Source of the DNA: Paracoccaceae bacterium | Lineage (GTDB): Bacteria; Pseudomonadota; Alphaproteobacteria; Rhodobacterales; Rhodobacteraceae | Reading direction: 5' to 3' | DNA: 59,622 bases | Assembly (NCBI GenBank): GCA_013003075.1 | Contig: JABDLJ010000040.1 | Location: forward strand, 1-59,622 | In this document: piece after piece, positions 44,949-53,144 of the stretch | How the letters are laid out: every line of letters starts with the position of its first letter | Numbering within the stretch: position 1 is the first letter of the stretch | Notes under the pieces: generated by a model | What the model was told of the DNA's origin: nothing | Seen by the model: the letters and a program-made list of their open reading frames with translations, nothing else | The model's database searches: none | Position numbers and translations under genes: made by a program

Positions 44949-45781
44949 CCGCCGGATCGTTCCTGGCCGACCATTGCGGCCTTGCATGCATCCTTTGGGT
45001 CCCGACAGGGCTTGGACCACATCCCTTTCTGGCAGATCCGGGAAATCAAAGCGCCCTAAAAAGCGATGCCCCTGACGCCTTTGGTCTTCCTGAAGTCAAC
45101 GAGCGGGTCCGGCAGGACGCGGATCATCCGCTGACAAAGCCATCTCGGACGCGGGACCGACGTTCCGGCGCAATGGCCACTGCCGCAGCCCGATCGACGT
45201 GACGGCACGGCGCTCGGTGCGATCGTGCGCCGCGGACTTGGTTTCGGCGGCGCTTGATCGGCCGCAAGAACGGCCGGCGCGTCGAGGAACCGGTGGGGGC
45301 CGCGTCCCGCTGCCGCTGGCTGAGATGATATCAACGACAAGGACCCGTGGGTGGGGTCGGTTCCGCATGAATTGCCAGACGTGGCCCTGCCGCTGCCCTG
45401 GCCCTGTCCCTGCGCCCGCCCCTGCGCCTGCCCCAGGCCCTGCCCGGGCTCTTGGCTTTGCAGCGATGCGGACTGTTAAAAAGGGGCGATTGCGACGTTT
45501 GCAGGCTCACCCGTACTCAGTCGGCGATGCAGTCTTGCGCCTGACGTTCGGGGGCGTAGAAGGCCCGCGCCGGCGGCCGGGTCTTCGCCGTCCCAGCCGT
45601 GAGGTGTTGCCGGGGCTGCCTGGTTTGCCGGCCGCGCACATTTCTTCGGCAAGATCCGCAGCGTGGATGCCGCCGGCATGCTTGGACAGGCGCGCGCCAC
45701 TTTTAACTCTTGTCGTATCCCAATATACAGGCGCGTGCTGCGGCCATGGGCAATTGTGGCGCAGAGTGGTCGGAGGCGCCT
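44949..45781. other. Gene-free spacer with CCCTG-rich low-complexity run
   Basis: 833 bp between the 2-epimerase gene and the sulfotransferase gene. At about 45383-45450 a low-complexity run of CCTGCGCC/CCCTGxCC motifs occurs (one frame reads Pro-Ala-Pro repeats). Open frames are present but without ribosome-binding site or domain. No gene seen. Confidence 0.55.
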
Positions 45782-46522
45782 ATGAAAGCTTTGTTTGTCG
45801 TCGGCACGGGACGGTCCGGCACACACTTCACGGTTCGCGTCTTGAACGGCTTTGAAAATACATATGATCCGATGGCGGGCCGTGAAAACTCTGGCATCCT
45901 CAGAGACGTGGCAAGGGCAGCGATCCACCATCGCCTGCCCTCGAAGAAGACCACGAAATACTATCAAGACCTTCTGGGCAGTCAGACCGGTGTCTTGCTG
46001 GATCAACACCACCCAAATCTGTTTTTCGCCGACCACTGGTGTTCGATCTTCAACGACCTGGTATTTCTCTATGTCGAGCGGCCGACCTATCAGGTCGTCG
46101 CTTCGATGCTTCGTCATCGCGGCGTAATGGATTGGTATCGCTATGCAACCAGCTGGCGCCAGCGTCTGTTCAACCCTGTCCCCTATCCCAATCAGTTTCT
46201 TGGCATAAAGAGCGCCTCGGAAATCCAATCTCTTCCGGTTCATCTTCTCTGCGCTCATCGTGTCGTCGCACACAAGAAGCAATTCGAGCGCCAGAGTCTG
46301 AAACTGAACGGGGCGCTGCGCAGCATCAACTACGAAGCGCTGGTCACGGACCAATCCGCCGAACTCTCGCGTGTGTTCTCTTCAGATGAAATCGAGTTGC
46401 TTGGAGAGTTCTCGATAATTGAGAAGCCACGAAGGGACTCCCTTTCAAAATACCTCGACGTGCTGTCCGAGAATGAAATTGAAGAGATTTCCGCTTTCTC
46501 GAAAAGTAGCAATTGCGAGTAG
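45782..46522 (+). CDS. Sulfotransferase-family protein (PAPS-dependent)
   Basis: 246 residues. The 5'-phosphosulfate loop is VGTGRSGTHFT (7-17), the standard start of carbohydrate sulfotransferases; the 3'-phosphate-binding region is probably VERPTYQVVASMLRHR near residue 98. It would sulfate a surface glycan or lipid in the cytoplasm. The last 100 codons are less GC-rich than the window (AAAT/GAAATT-type codons), in keeping with transfer. ATG 45782 follows GGAGG; ATG 45746 is a weaker alternative. No PAPS synthesis genes are in the window. Confidence 0.8.
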   Translation: MKALFVVGTGRSGTHFTVRVLNGFENTYDPMAGRENSGILRDVARAAIHHRLPSKKTTKYYQDLLGSQTGVLLDQHHPNLFFADHWCSIFNDLVFLYVERPTYQVVASMLRHRGVMDWYRYATSWRQRLFNPVPYPNQFLGIKSASEIQSLPVHLLCAHRVVAHKKQFERQSLKLNGALRSINYEALVTDQSAELSRVFSSDEIELLGEFSIIEKPRRDSLSKYLDVLSENEIEEISAFSKSSNCE

Positions 46523-46891
46523 GCGTTCTTCGAAAATCGCCTGAACCGGTGTTTTCTCTGAGCAAGGCGTTTAGACTCCCCCATTGAGATACTTTTCAAA
46601 CCCAGAGATTGGCTGATTTGCGTTTCGGCTGCCGCGCGGGCGGTTACGTGATCGGTTCTTGGGCGCGGCGTTGGCCGGCCGCATCCCCCCAACGAAGCGC
46701 CGCCGCCGCGCCACGAAATCGGGATGTCTGCGGCACCCACTGGCGCCGCTTTGTCGGCCCCTGACGCATACGGCCCCAGGGTGCAGCTTGCCCGATCACA
46801 GACGGCTTGCCCGCATAAATTGCAGTGCCTTGAGTTTCCGAATGTAACCCAGTAAGCGCGAGACAGCCTAGCCGCGAGGATCAGTTGTCTC
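46523..46891. other. Gene-free spacer
   Basis: 369 bp between sulfotransferase and glycosyltransferase genes. The first 90 bp are fairly AT-rich and could hold a terminator or promoter, but I see no clear element. Confidence 0.5.
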
Positions 46892-47677
46892 ATGGAAAGA
46901 TCAACCGAACGTGTCGTCCTGTGCATGCGTTGGGGCGCACTTTACCCGCCGGGCTACGTAAACATCCTGTTCTCCGGCACCAAACGCCATCTGGGCAAAC
47001 CTTTCCGTTTTGTGTGCCTGACGAATGAAACCGAAGGTCTGGACCCGGACATCGAAACCTATCCCATTCCGGACCTCGGATTTTCGGAGTATCACTGGCG
47101 AAGCGGCGCGTGGCCCAAGCTTTCGGTATTCAAAAAGGATCTCTACGGCCTCCGCGGGCGCGCGCTTTTCATCGATCTGGATTCCGTGATCCTGGACGAT
47201 CTGGATCCGTTCTTCGAGGTCCCGGGCGATTTCATCGCTATTGGTGGTGGCCCCAACTGGCGCCGCGGAATGGAAAACCCAAAGCCCACGCTGGCCTCGG
47301 GGGTTTTCGCTTTCGATCTGGGATCGCAGCCGCAGGTTGTTGACCGGTTTCAGGACGACCCTGCAAAGGCCTTTGACGTGTTCCAGCTGGAGCAGAACTT
47401 TCTGGAGACGCATCTTACGTCTTGGACAACCTGGCCGAATGAATGGGTCATCAGCTTCAAGCGGCACCTGCGGCGTCCGGTGCTGCTGGACCGAATACTT
47501 GCCCCCAGAATGCCCGGCCGTGACTCCAAGATCGTGGCATTTCATGGTGATCCGCGCCCCATCGACGTCGTGCGCAAGGGCAACAGGAAATGGGCCTGGT
47601 TTCCACGAGCCGGTCGCGGCCCGATCGACTGGGTCAGGGACTACTGGCTGGAAAACGGCTATCGGGACGATTTCTGA
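46892..47677 (+). CDS. Putative glycosyltransferase with DxD motif
   Basis: 261 residues. RALFIDLDSVILDDLDPFF contains D95-L-D97, the metal-binding DxD of GT-A glycosyltransferases. The N-terminal VVLCMRWGALYPPGYVNILF and the aromatic-rich C-terminus resemble a small group found in alphaproteobacterial capsule and LPS loci. Donor and acceptor unknown. ATG is the first in frame; only a weak purine tract precedes it. Confidence 0.75.
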   Translation: MERSTERVVLCMRWGALYPPGYVNILFSGTKRHLGKPFRFVCLTNETEGLDPDIETYPIPDLGFSEYHWRSGAWPKLSVFKKDLYGLRGRALFIDLDSVILDDLDPFFEVPGDFIAIGGGPNWRRGMENPKPTLASGVFAFDLGSQPQVVDRFQDDPAKAFDVFQLEQNFLETHLTSWTTWPNEWVISFKRHLRRPVLLDRILAPRMPGRDSKIVAFHGDPRPIDVVRKGNRKWAWFPRAGRGPIDWVRDYWLENGYRDDF

Positions 47678-48944
47678 AGCGGCGTGCCGCTGCTTGCGGT
47701 GCATCGGTTTCGGACCTGTTGCCGATCCCGAAGACAGCACAGGCCGCCGCGAAGCTGCGGCGCGCCGGCAGGGATTGATATCGCGTCGATGAAAGAGGGG
47801 CGTTTGTCGCCGAATTGGGTGCGCACCGAAAAGCGAACGGCGGCGTATTCCTGCCCACGGCGCATCACGCGCACGCGCTGCATATCATGTCCGGTCGCCG
47901 AAATGCCGGGCGCGAGCCCTGCGCCGGATCCCTAAGGTTGCACGGTTTCGTGTACGCTGGCGACGAATGTCTTGGCGGCGCTTTGGCGCGGTCTCTCGGC
48001 CATGATGCGACAAGGCCGGCAGCGGTTTTTGACATCTATCTTAATAGCCTGCCAATCCGTTCTTCACTCGCGGCGCTTGAATTCATGGCTGGTCGGGGCA
48101 TGGCCCTTCGTGATCCACCGCCGGCCAGAGGGCAGCGTCTCTGGCCGTCCGTCTTCATCGACAGCCTGCCAAGGCGCCGCTGCCGCTTCTGGCAGGTTTG
48201 CATCCGCCCCCATGAGGTTTTGCCAGGGATTCGCAGCACAGACCGGGCCAAACCGGTCTACAGGGGAGCAAACCGCCTTCGGTCTGGCGCGATCGCGCCT
48301 TCGTGCGGAAGGCTCTTTGCTGTGAGAAGCCCAGATCAGTGCCGAACGGCCAGCATCGCATTGAAGCGCATGAGGATGGGCTTGGATCTGAAGTGGCCGG
48401 GCCAGAAGCGCGTGGTTTCAATCGGGCGCTGGGCACGGGCCCTGACCGCCGTTGCCAGGTTTCGCGCTGACAAAGCCTGCATAATTGGCCGGTTTTCCCG
48501 CCAACGCGCTGCTTGCACCGGGCGCGGGCGGCGCCCGAAAAAGGGCCCTTCGGCGCTTGGCGCAATGGAATTGCACGTGTCCGCCAGCCTGTCTATGGTC
48601 GCGACTGAGAATTCTCAGGCCCTTTATGACCCGATCGCCATTCTTCGTCACCCAAAAGCACGCCGATCTCGGCAAGCTGGAGCACACGGGCGCCGCAGCG
48701 TGCGCCGCGCCGTGGCGAGAGCCGGGGCCAGAGGCGCTTGATCTCGGCGTCCGGCCGGCCAACCATGGGCAGTCGGCTTCGGGACACAACGGCGATGCCG
48801 CCAAAAGCGCGGCGACGGCAGGCCTTGCCAAGGACACGTTCAGGGCGCGCGCGCCGCGCCATGCCGGCTTTGGCCAGGGCGGTGCAGCAATCGTGCAGGA
48901 AAAGGTCTTCTGGGCGCGCAGCCTGAAAAACGAGTTCCGGGATA
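47678..48944. other. 1.27-kb gene-free spacer
   Basis: The largest stretch without a gene in the window, between two plus-strand surface genes. Several open frames of 70-300 codons exist on both strands, but they are Arg/Ala/Gly-rich, lack ribosome-binding sites and show no domain. Fragments of decayed genes are likely but I could not identify any. A transcriptional start for the GT30 pair should lie in its final part. Confidence 0.55.
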
Positions 48945-50240
48945 TTGGCTGAAAGCGCCGCCAGCGCGGGGCGGCCGGGCGGCCTGGCGCTGGCCGCCTA
49001 CCGGCTGGGCACCCGCGCGCTGACCCCGTGTCTGCCCGCCTACCTGCGCCGCCGCCTTGCGCGCGGCCGCGAGATGCCGGATCGCTGGCGTGAAAAGCTG
49101 GGTTTCGCCTCGCTGCCGCGCCCCGATGCACCGCTGGTCTGGCTGCATGCCGTGGGTCTGGGCGAGGTGCTGGCGCTGCGGGGTCTGATCGCGGCGCTGT
49201 CGCAAGCGCGCGGCGATCTTGAGTTCCTGGTGACATCCTCGGCGCGCTCGTCCGCCGAAGTGATCGCGCGCAACCTGCCGCCCCGTACGCGCCACCAGTT
49301 CCTGCCGCTCGACACGCCGCGCTTTGCCGCCCGGTTCCTGGATCACTGGCGCCCCGACCTGTCGATCTGGGCCGAGCAGGATTTCTGGCCCGGTCTTGTC
49401 GCCGAGACGCACGCGCGCGGCATCCCGCTGGCGCTTGTGAACGCGCGGATGGATGCCGCCTCGCTGGCCGCCCGCCGGCGCGGCCGCGCGCTCTTTTCGC
49501 CGCTTTACGCATGCTTTGCCTATCTCGGCGCGCAGGATGAGGGCTCGGCGCGCAACCTCGCCGGTCTCGGCGCGCCGGGTGTATCCGTGCACCCGTCGCT
49601 GAAGTTGTTCGCGCCGCCGCTGGCCGCCGATCCCGAAGCCGGCGCGGCGCTGAAAGCCGCCCTTGGCGGGCGCCCGCTCTGGCTTTGCGCCTCCAGCCAT
49701 CCGGCCGACGAAAAGATCGCGATCGCCGCGCAAAAGCGGCTTTTGAAGGCGCGCCCGGACACCCTGCTGACCCTTGTGCCGCGCGATCCCGAACGCCGGG
49801 CCGAGATCGCGGCAAAGCTGCACGCGGCCGGGCTGCACGCCGCGCGCCGCGGCGCCGGCGCCCTGCCCGGCGCCGAGTGCCAGGTCTATCTCGCCGACAC
49901 GCTGGGCGAACTTGGGCTCTTGTACGCGCTGGCGCCCGCGGCGCTGATCGGCGGCACGTTCAGCGACGTGGAAGGCCATAACCCCTGGGAAGCGGTCCGC
50001 GCCGGTTGCGCCGTGCTGCACGGGCCGAGATGCGCGAATTTCGCACCCGATTTCGAGGCGCTGGATGGCGCCGGCGGCGCGTTGCAGATCGAAGGCGCAG
50101 AAGATCTGGCCGCCGCCCTTCAGCGCGATCTTGGACCGCAGCGGAAGAAAGCCAGCGCAGCGCTTGCCGCACGGAAAGACGAGCTGGCCGCACTGACCGG
50201 CCAGCTTCTGGCACTTTTGCCGAAAGAACCGGCAGTATGA
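48945..50240 (+). CDS. GT30-family Kdo transferase paralogue 1 (KdtA/WaaA-like)
   Basis: 431 residues from a TTG start. The catalytic glutamate of GT30 enzymes is E74 in WLHAVGLGEVLA; donor-binding motif GGTFSDVEGHNPWEAV lies near residue 340. Compared with usual WaaA it lacks the long hydrophobic N-terminal anchor; only a weak amphipathic stretch (LALAAYRLGTRALTPCL) is seen. WaaA proteins add Kdo from CMP-Kdo to lipid A precursor. This copy may be a second Kdo transferase or may use another CMP-ulosonate. It overlaps the next GT30 gene by 4 nt. Confidence 0.85.
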   Translation: MAESAASAGRPGGLALAAYRLGTRALTPCLPAYLRRRLARGREMPDRWREKLGFASLPRPDAPLVWLHAVGLGEVLALRGLIAALSQARGDLEFLVTSSARSSAEVIARNLPPRTRHQFLPLDTPRFAARFLDHWRPDLSIWAEQDFWPGLVAETHARGIPLALVNARMDAASLAARRRGRALFSPLYACFAYLGAQDEGSARNLAGLGAPGVSVHPSLKLFAPPLAADPEAGAALKAALGGRPLWLCASSHPADEKIAIAAQKRLLKARPDTLLTLVPRDPERRAEIAAKLHAAGLHAARRGAGALPGAECQVYLADTLGELGLLYALAPAALIGGTFSDVEGHNPWEAVRAGCAVLHGPRCANFAPDFEALDGAGGALQIEGAEDLAAALQRDLGPQRKKASAALAARKDELAALTGQLLALLPKEPAV

Positions 50241-51565
50241 GCGGGCGATTTCCCACCGCGCGCCTGCGCGCCGGGCTGGCGCTTTACACGGCGGCCTGGA
50301 TCCTCGCTTTGCCGCTGGTGCTGGGCTACTTTTTCTGGCGCAGCCGCCGCGACCCGCACTACCGCGCGCACCTGGCCGAGCGCTTTGGCCGAGGCGCGGC
50401 CGGCACGCCCGGATCGGTCTGGGTGCACGCGGTTTCGCTGGGCGAGTTGCGCTCGGCCGTGCCGCTGATCGAGGCGCTGCTGGACCGGGGCGAGCCCATC
50501 GTCATCACCACCACTACGCCGGCCGGCCGCCGCGAGGCCGAGCGCGTCTTCGGCGCCAGGATCGCAGCGGGGCGCGTCGCTCTCACCTGGTGCCCGCTGG
50601 AATTCGGCGCTGCCTACCGGCGCTTTTTTGCGCGCTTTGCGCCGAAATACGGGCTGGTGATGGAGATCGAGATCTGGCCGCGCATGATCGCTGCGGCGCA
50701 TCGCGCCGGCGTGCCGCTCTTTCTCTGCAACTCGCAATACCCCTTGAAAAGCTACGAGCGCGACAAGGCCCGCGGCGGGCTGCGGGCTGGAATTCTGGCC
50801 GGGCTGGCAGGCGTTTTTGCCAAATCGGACCTGCAGGCAAAGCGCTTTGCCGCCCTCGGCGCACCCAATGTGCATGTCACCGGAGAGCTGCGCTTCGATC
50901 AGCCGATCCCCAAGGCGCAACTTGACGCCGCAGAGGCCGCCAAAAGCTGGCTTGGGGCGGATACGCGCCCGATCATCACCATCGCCAGCGCGATCGAGGG
51001 CGAGGATGCCGCCTATGCAGAGGTGATTAGGGCCGTGCAGAGCGCCCACAGCGAAGCCGGCGCCGCAGCGCCGCTTTTCATCTACGTGCCGCGCGCGCCC
51101 GAGCGGTTCGGCGATGTCGCGGAGATCCTTCGAAAAGCGGGCCTGAAGATCGCCCGGCGCAGTGCGGCGCTTGATGCCGCGCTGGCGCCGAAGGGACCGC
51201 TGGGGGATGCCGACGTGCTTGTCGGCGACAGCATGGGCGAGATGTATTTCTACCTTGCGCCGGCAACGCGCGTGATCGTCGGCGGCGGCTTTCATCCCAA
51301 GGGCGCACATAACATCATCGAGCCGCTGGCCCTGCAAAAGCCGGTTCTGGTGGGCCCGCATATCTGGACGATCGAAAACCCCGGAACCGAGGCGATCGAA
51401 GCCGGCGTTCTGACCGTTCTGCCGGACCGAGCCGCCCTAGTCGCCGCCCTTGCGCCCGGCGCGCCGGGCGGCCCGGCCCCGGACGATATCGCCCGTTTCT
51501 TCAAGGCCAATGCAGGCTCGGTGGCGCGCACGCTTTCGGCGATCGACGCACAATCCGGCCGCTAG
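50237..51565 (+). CDS. waaA: 3-deoxy-D-manno-octulosonic acid transferase (KdtA/WaaA)
   Basis: 442 residues. A clear N-terminal membrane helix (GLALYTAAWILALPLVLGYF) followed by RSRRDPHYRAHLAERFG is the canonical WaaA start. Catalytic E70 is in VWVHAVSLGELRS; MEIEIWPRMI and GGGFHPKGAHNIIEPLALQK (about 350) are family signatures. Attaches Kdo to lipid IVA at the inner membrane. More typical than the upstream paralogue, so I assign the housekeeping role here. ATG overlaps the previous stop (ATGA). Confidence 0.92.
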   Translation: MSGRFPTARLRAGLALYTAAWILALPLVLGYFFWRSRRDPHYRAHLAERFGRGAAGTPGSVWVHAVSLGELRSAVPLIEALLDRGEPIVITTTTPAGRREAERVFGARIAAGRVALTWCPLEFGAAYRRFFARFAPKYGLVMEIEIWPRMIAAAHRAGVPLFLCNSQYPLKSYERDKARGGLRAGILAGLAGVFAKSDLQAKRFAALGAPNVHVTGELRFDQPIPKAQLDAAEAAKSWLGADTRPIITIASAIEGEDAAYAEVIRAVQSAHSEAGAAAPLFIYVPRAPERFGDVAEILRKAGLKIARRSAALDAALAPKGPLGDADVLVGDSMGEMYFYLAPATRVIVGGGFHPKGAHNIIEPLALQKPVLVGPHIWTIENPGTEAIEAGVLTVLPDRAALVAALAPGAPGGPAPDDIARFFKANAGSVARTLSAIDAQSGR

Positions 51566-51632
51566 CGGCTGTTTGCACATCGCCCCCGCGATCACCGGCC
51601 GCGGCATCCGAAAACCTTCGATTGACCGCTCC

Positions 51633-51653
51633 GCGATCGGCAGGTCCGATCGC
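51633..51653. terminator. Hairpin between waaA and the ptmA-like gene
   Basis: Perfect 8-bp stem GCGATCGG / CCGATCGC with a CAGGT loop, ending exactly at the stop codon of the minus-strand SDR gene, in the 87-bp space between convergent genes. Confidence 0.6.
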
Positions 51654-52444
51654 TACCAGGCGCTGAACCCGCCATCGACATTGACCAACTGCCCCGTCAT
51701 GTAACCCGCCTGAGGCGAGCAGAGAAAAAGCATCGCATCTGCTATCTCATCCGGTTTGGCCATCCGCCCTGCCATGATCAGCTCCGACACGCGCCGCTGG
51801 AACTCTTCGGAATGCTCATTGAAGACGGCCCCCGGCGCTATCGTGTTCACCGTGGCGTCACGCTGCGCCCAATAGCCTGCGAGCCAAACCGTCAATCCGT
51901 GAATACCCGCTTTGGTCGCGGAATAGGCCGAGAAGGACTTGAACGGCATGCCCTCGTATATCGCATGGTGGGGACCGTTCAGGCCGTACATCGATGCAAC
52001 ATTGACAAGCGTGGCCGGGTAGCGGCCGACGATATCGCGGTCCATCTGGCGCGCGACCATGAACGCGCCGGTCAGGTTGGTGCGCAATGTCCGCTCCCAG
52101 TCATTGACCGAGGTGTTTGCGAAGTCCGGGAATGGATTGCCGGCGCCCATAAGAAGCTCACCGGTGATCGCGGCGTTGTTCAGCACGACGTTCGGCTTCC
52201 AGCCGTCACGAAAGATGCGCTTGAAAATATCTTCAACCGCAGCCTCGTCACCGACGTCCAGATCATAGAATCGGAAGTTCTGATTGCCTTGGTGCGTGTC
52301 CTTGAGGGTATCGGCGCGATCCCCCGGAAGGTCGGAGGCAGCGACCCGCGCCCCGGCTTTCAGCATGCGCCGGACATAGGCCGATCCAAGAACGCCGGCG
52401 GATCCGGTGATGAATACCGTTCTTCCTGTCAGCTGCTTATCCAT
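51653..52444 (-). CDS. ptmA: Short-chain dehydrogenase (PtmA-like)
   Basis: 263-residue classical SDR. Cofactor loop FITGSAGVLGSAY (11-23), NNAAITG at 89-95, catalytic S151, Y174 and K178 (FSAYSATKAG). The long insertion with GNPFPDFANTSVNDWE and the ending GQLVNVDGGFSAW match PtmA-type SDRs found beside CMP-nonulosonate synthases. In Campylobacter, PtmA takes part in legionaminic acid synthesis ahead of the GDP-sugar stage. Last gene of the minus-strand trio; start overlaps the cytidylyltransferase gene by 8 nt. Confidence 0.85.
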   Translation of the reverse strand: MDKQLTGRTVFITGSAGVLGSAYVRRMLKAGARVAASDLPGDRADTLKDTHQGNQNFRFYDLDVGDEAAVEDIFKRIFRDGWKPNVVLNNAAITGELLMGAGNPFPDFANTSVNDWERTLRTNLTGAFMVARQMDRDIVGRYPATLVNVASMYGLNGPHHAIYEGMPFKSFSAYSATKAGIHGLTVWLAGYWAQRDATVNTIAPGAVFNEHSEEFQRRVSELIMAGRMAKPDEIADAMLFLCSPQAGYMTGQLVNVDGGFSAW

Positions 52445-53144
52445 CGTTTTTGTGCTCCAAGCTGTGGCTCAGCAGGAATTCCACCAGCTGGAAATCAAGC
52501 GGGCTGTCGATATCAAAGCAGCGCTCTGGCGGCATCAGATAGGGGATCACGCGGCCCTCGTACAAGCTTTTTGCGCGCCGCAGGTAATCGGGAGCGACAA
52601 CATACGTGGACGCGGCATGTTCATAGACGATGGGTGCCTGCTGCCGGGCCACCACACCTCCGGGGAGCGGTTTGGAGACGTGCAGAGCGCCCGTTTCGTC
52701 CGGCTCCACCAGGTTGAAATAGGGGTTCTTGCGGGCTTCGCAGCAGGACATGACCATGTCCGGGCGCTTTGAATGAAACAGCGCCAGCGCGTTGGTGATG
52801 TCTTCGGGAAGACGCAAGGGCGAGGTGCAGTCGAGATCCAAAAACGCCGTTGCCGGGCCGGTCAAGGCCTCGCTGGCCGAAAGCGCGTGCTGCCAAACAC
52901 CCCATTTACCGGCCGCGTCGGTCGCCAGATGATCGGGGCGCAGACCGATTTTCAACGCGCCTCTGGCAATCGCGTGTTCGTAGATTTCCTCGTCGTCGGT
53001 CGACACCACCACGGCATCGACCTGTGCGCTATCGAACAGCTGGTCGAGCGACCAGTCGATCAGCGGCTTTCCACAAATCATCCGGAAGTTCTTGCGTGGA
53101 ACTCCCTTCGATCCTTTTCGTGCGCCGATATGGCCAATGATCAT
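52437..53144 (-). CDS. ptmB: CMP-nonulosonic acid synthetase (acylneuraminate cytidylyltransferase, PtmB/LegF-like)
   Basis: Activates the free nonulosonic acid with CTP. 235 residues. The nucleotide-binding signature is GARKGSKGVPRKNFR (7-21), as in NeuA/LegF; AFLDLDCTSPLRLPEDI is the second motif, and RCFDIDSPLDFQLVEFLL closes the active site with the metal-binding Asp pair. The gene overlaps ptmF-like by 4 nt and ptmA-like by 8 nt. Confidence 0.92.
   Translation of the reverse strand: MIIGHIGARKGSKGVPRKNFRMICGKPLIDWSLDQLFDSAQVDAVVVSTDDEEIYEHAIARGALKIGLRPDHLATDAAGKWGVWQHALSASEALTGPATAFLDLDCTSPLRLPEDITNALALFHSKRPDMVMSCCEARKNPYFNLVEPDETGALHVSKPLPGGVVARQQAPIVYEHAASTYVVAPDYLRRAKSLYEGRVIPYLMPPERCFDIDSPLDFQLVEFLLSHSLEHKNDG

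Noticed and set aside
47815-48741. 308-codon open frame upstream of the GT30 genes
   Set aside because: Arg/Ala-rich translation with no domain or conserved pattern, and competing open frames on both strands; treated as spacer.
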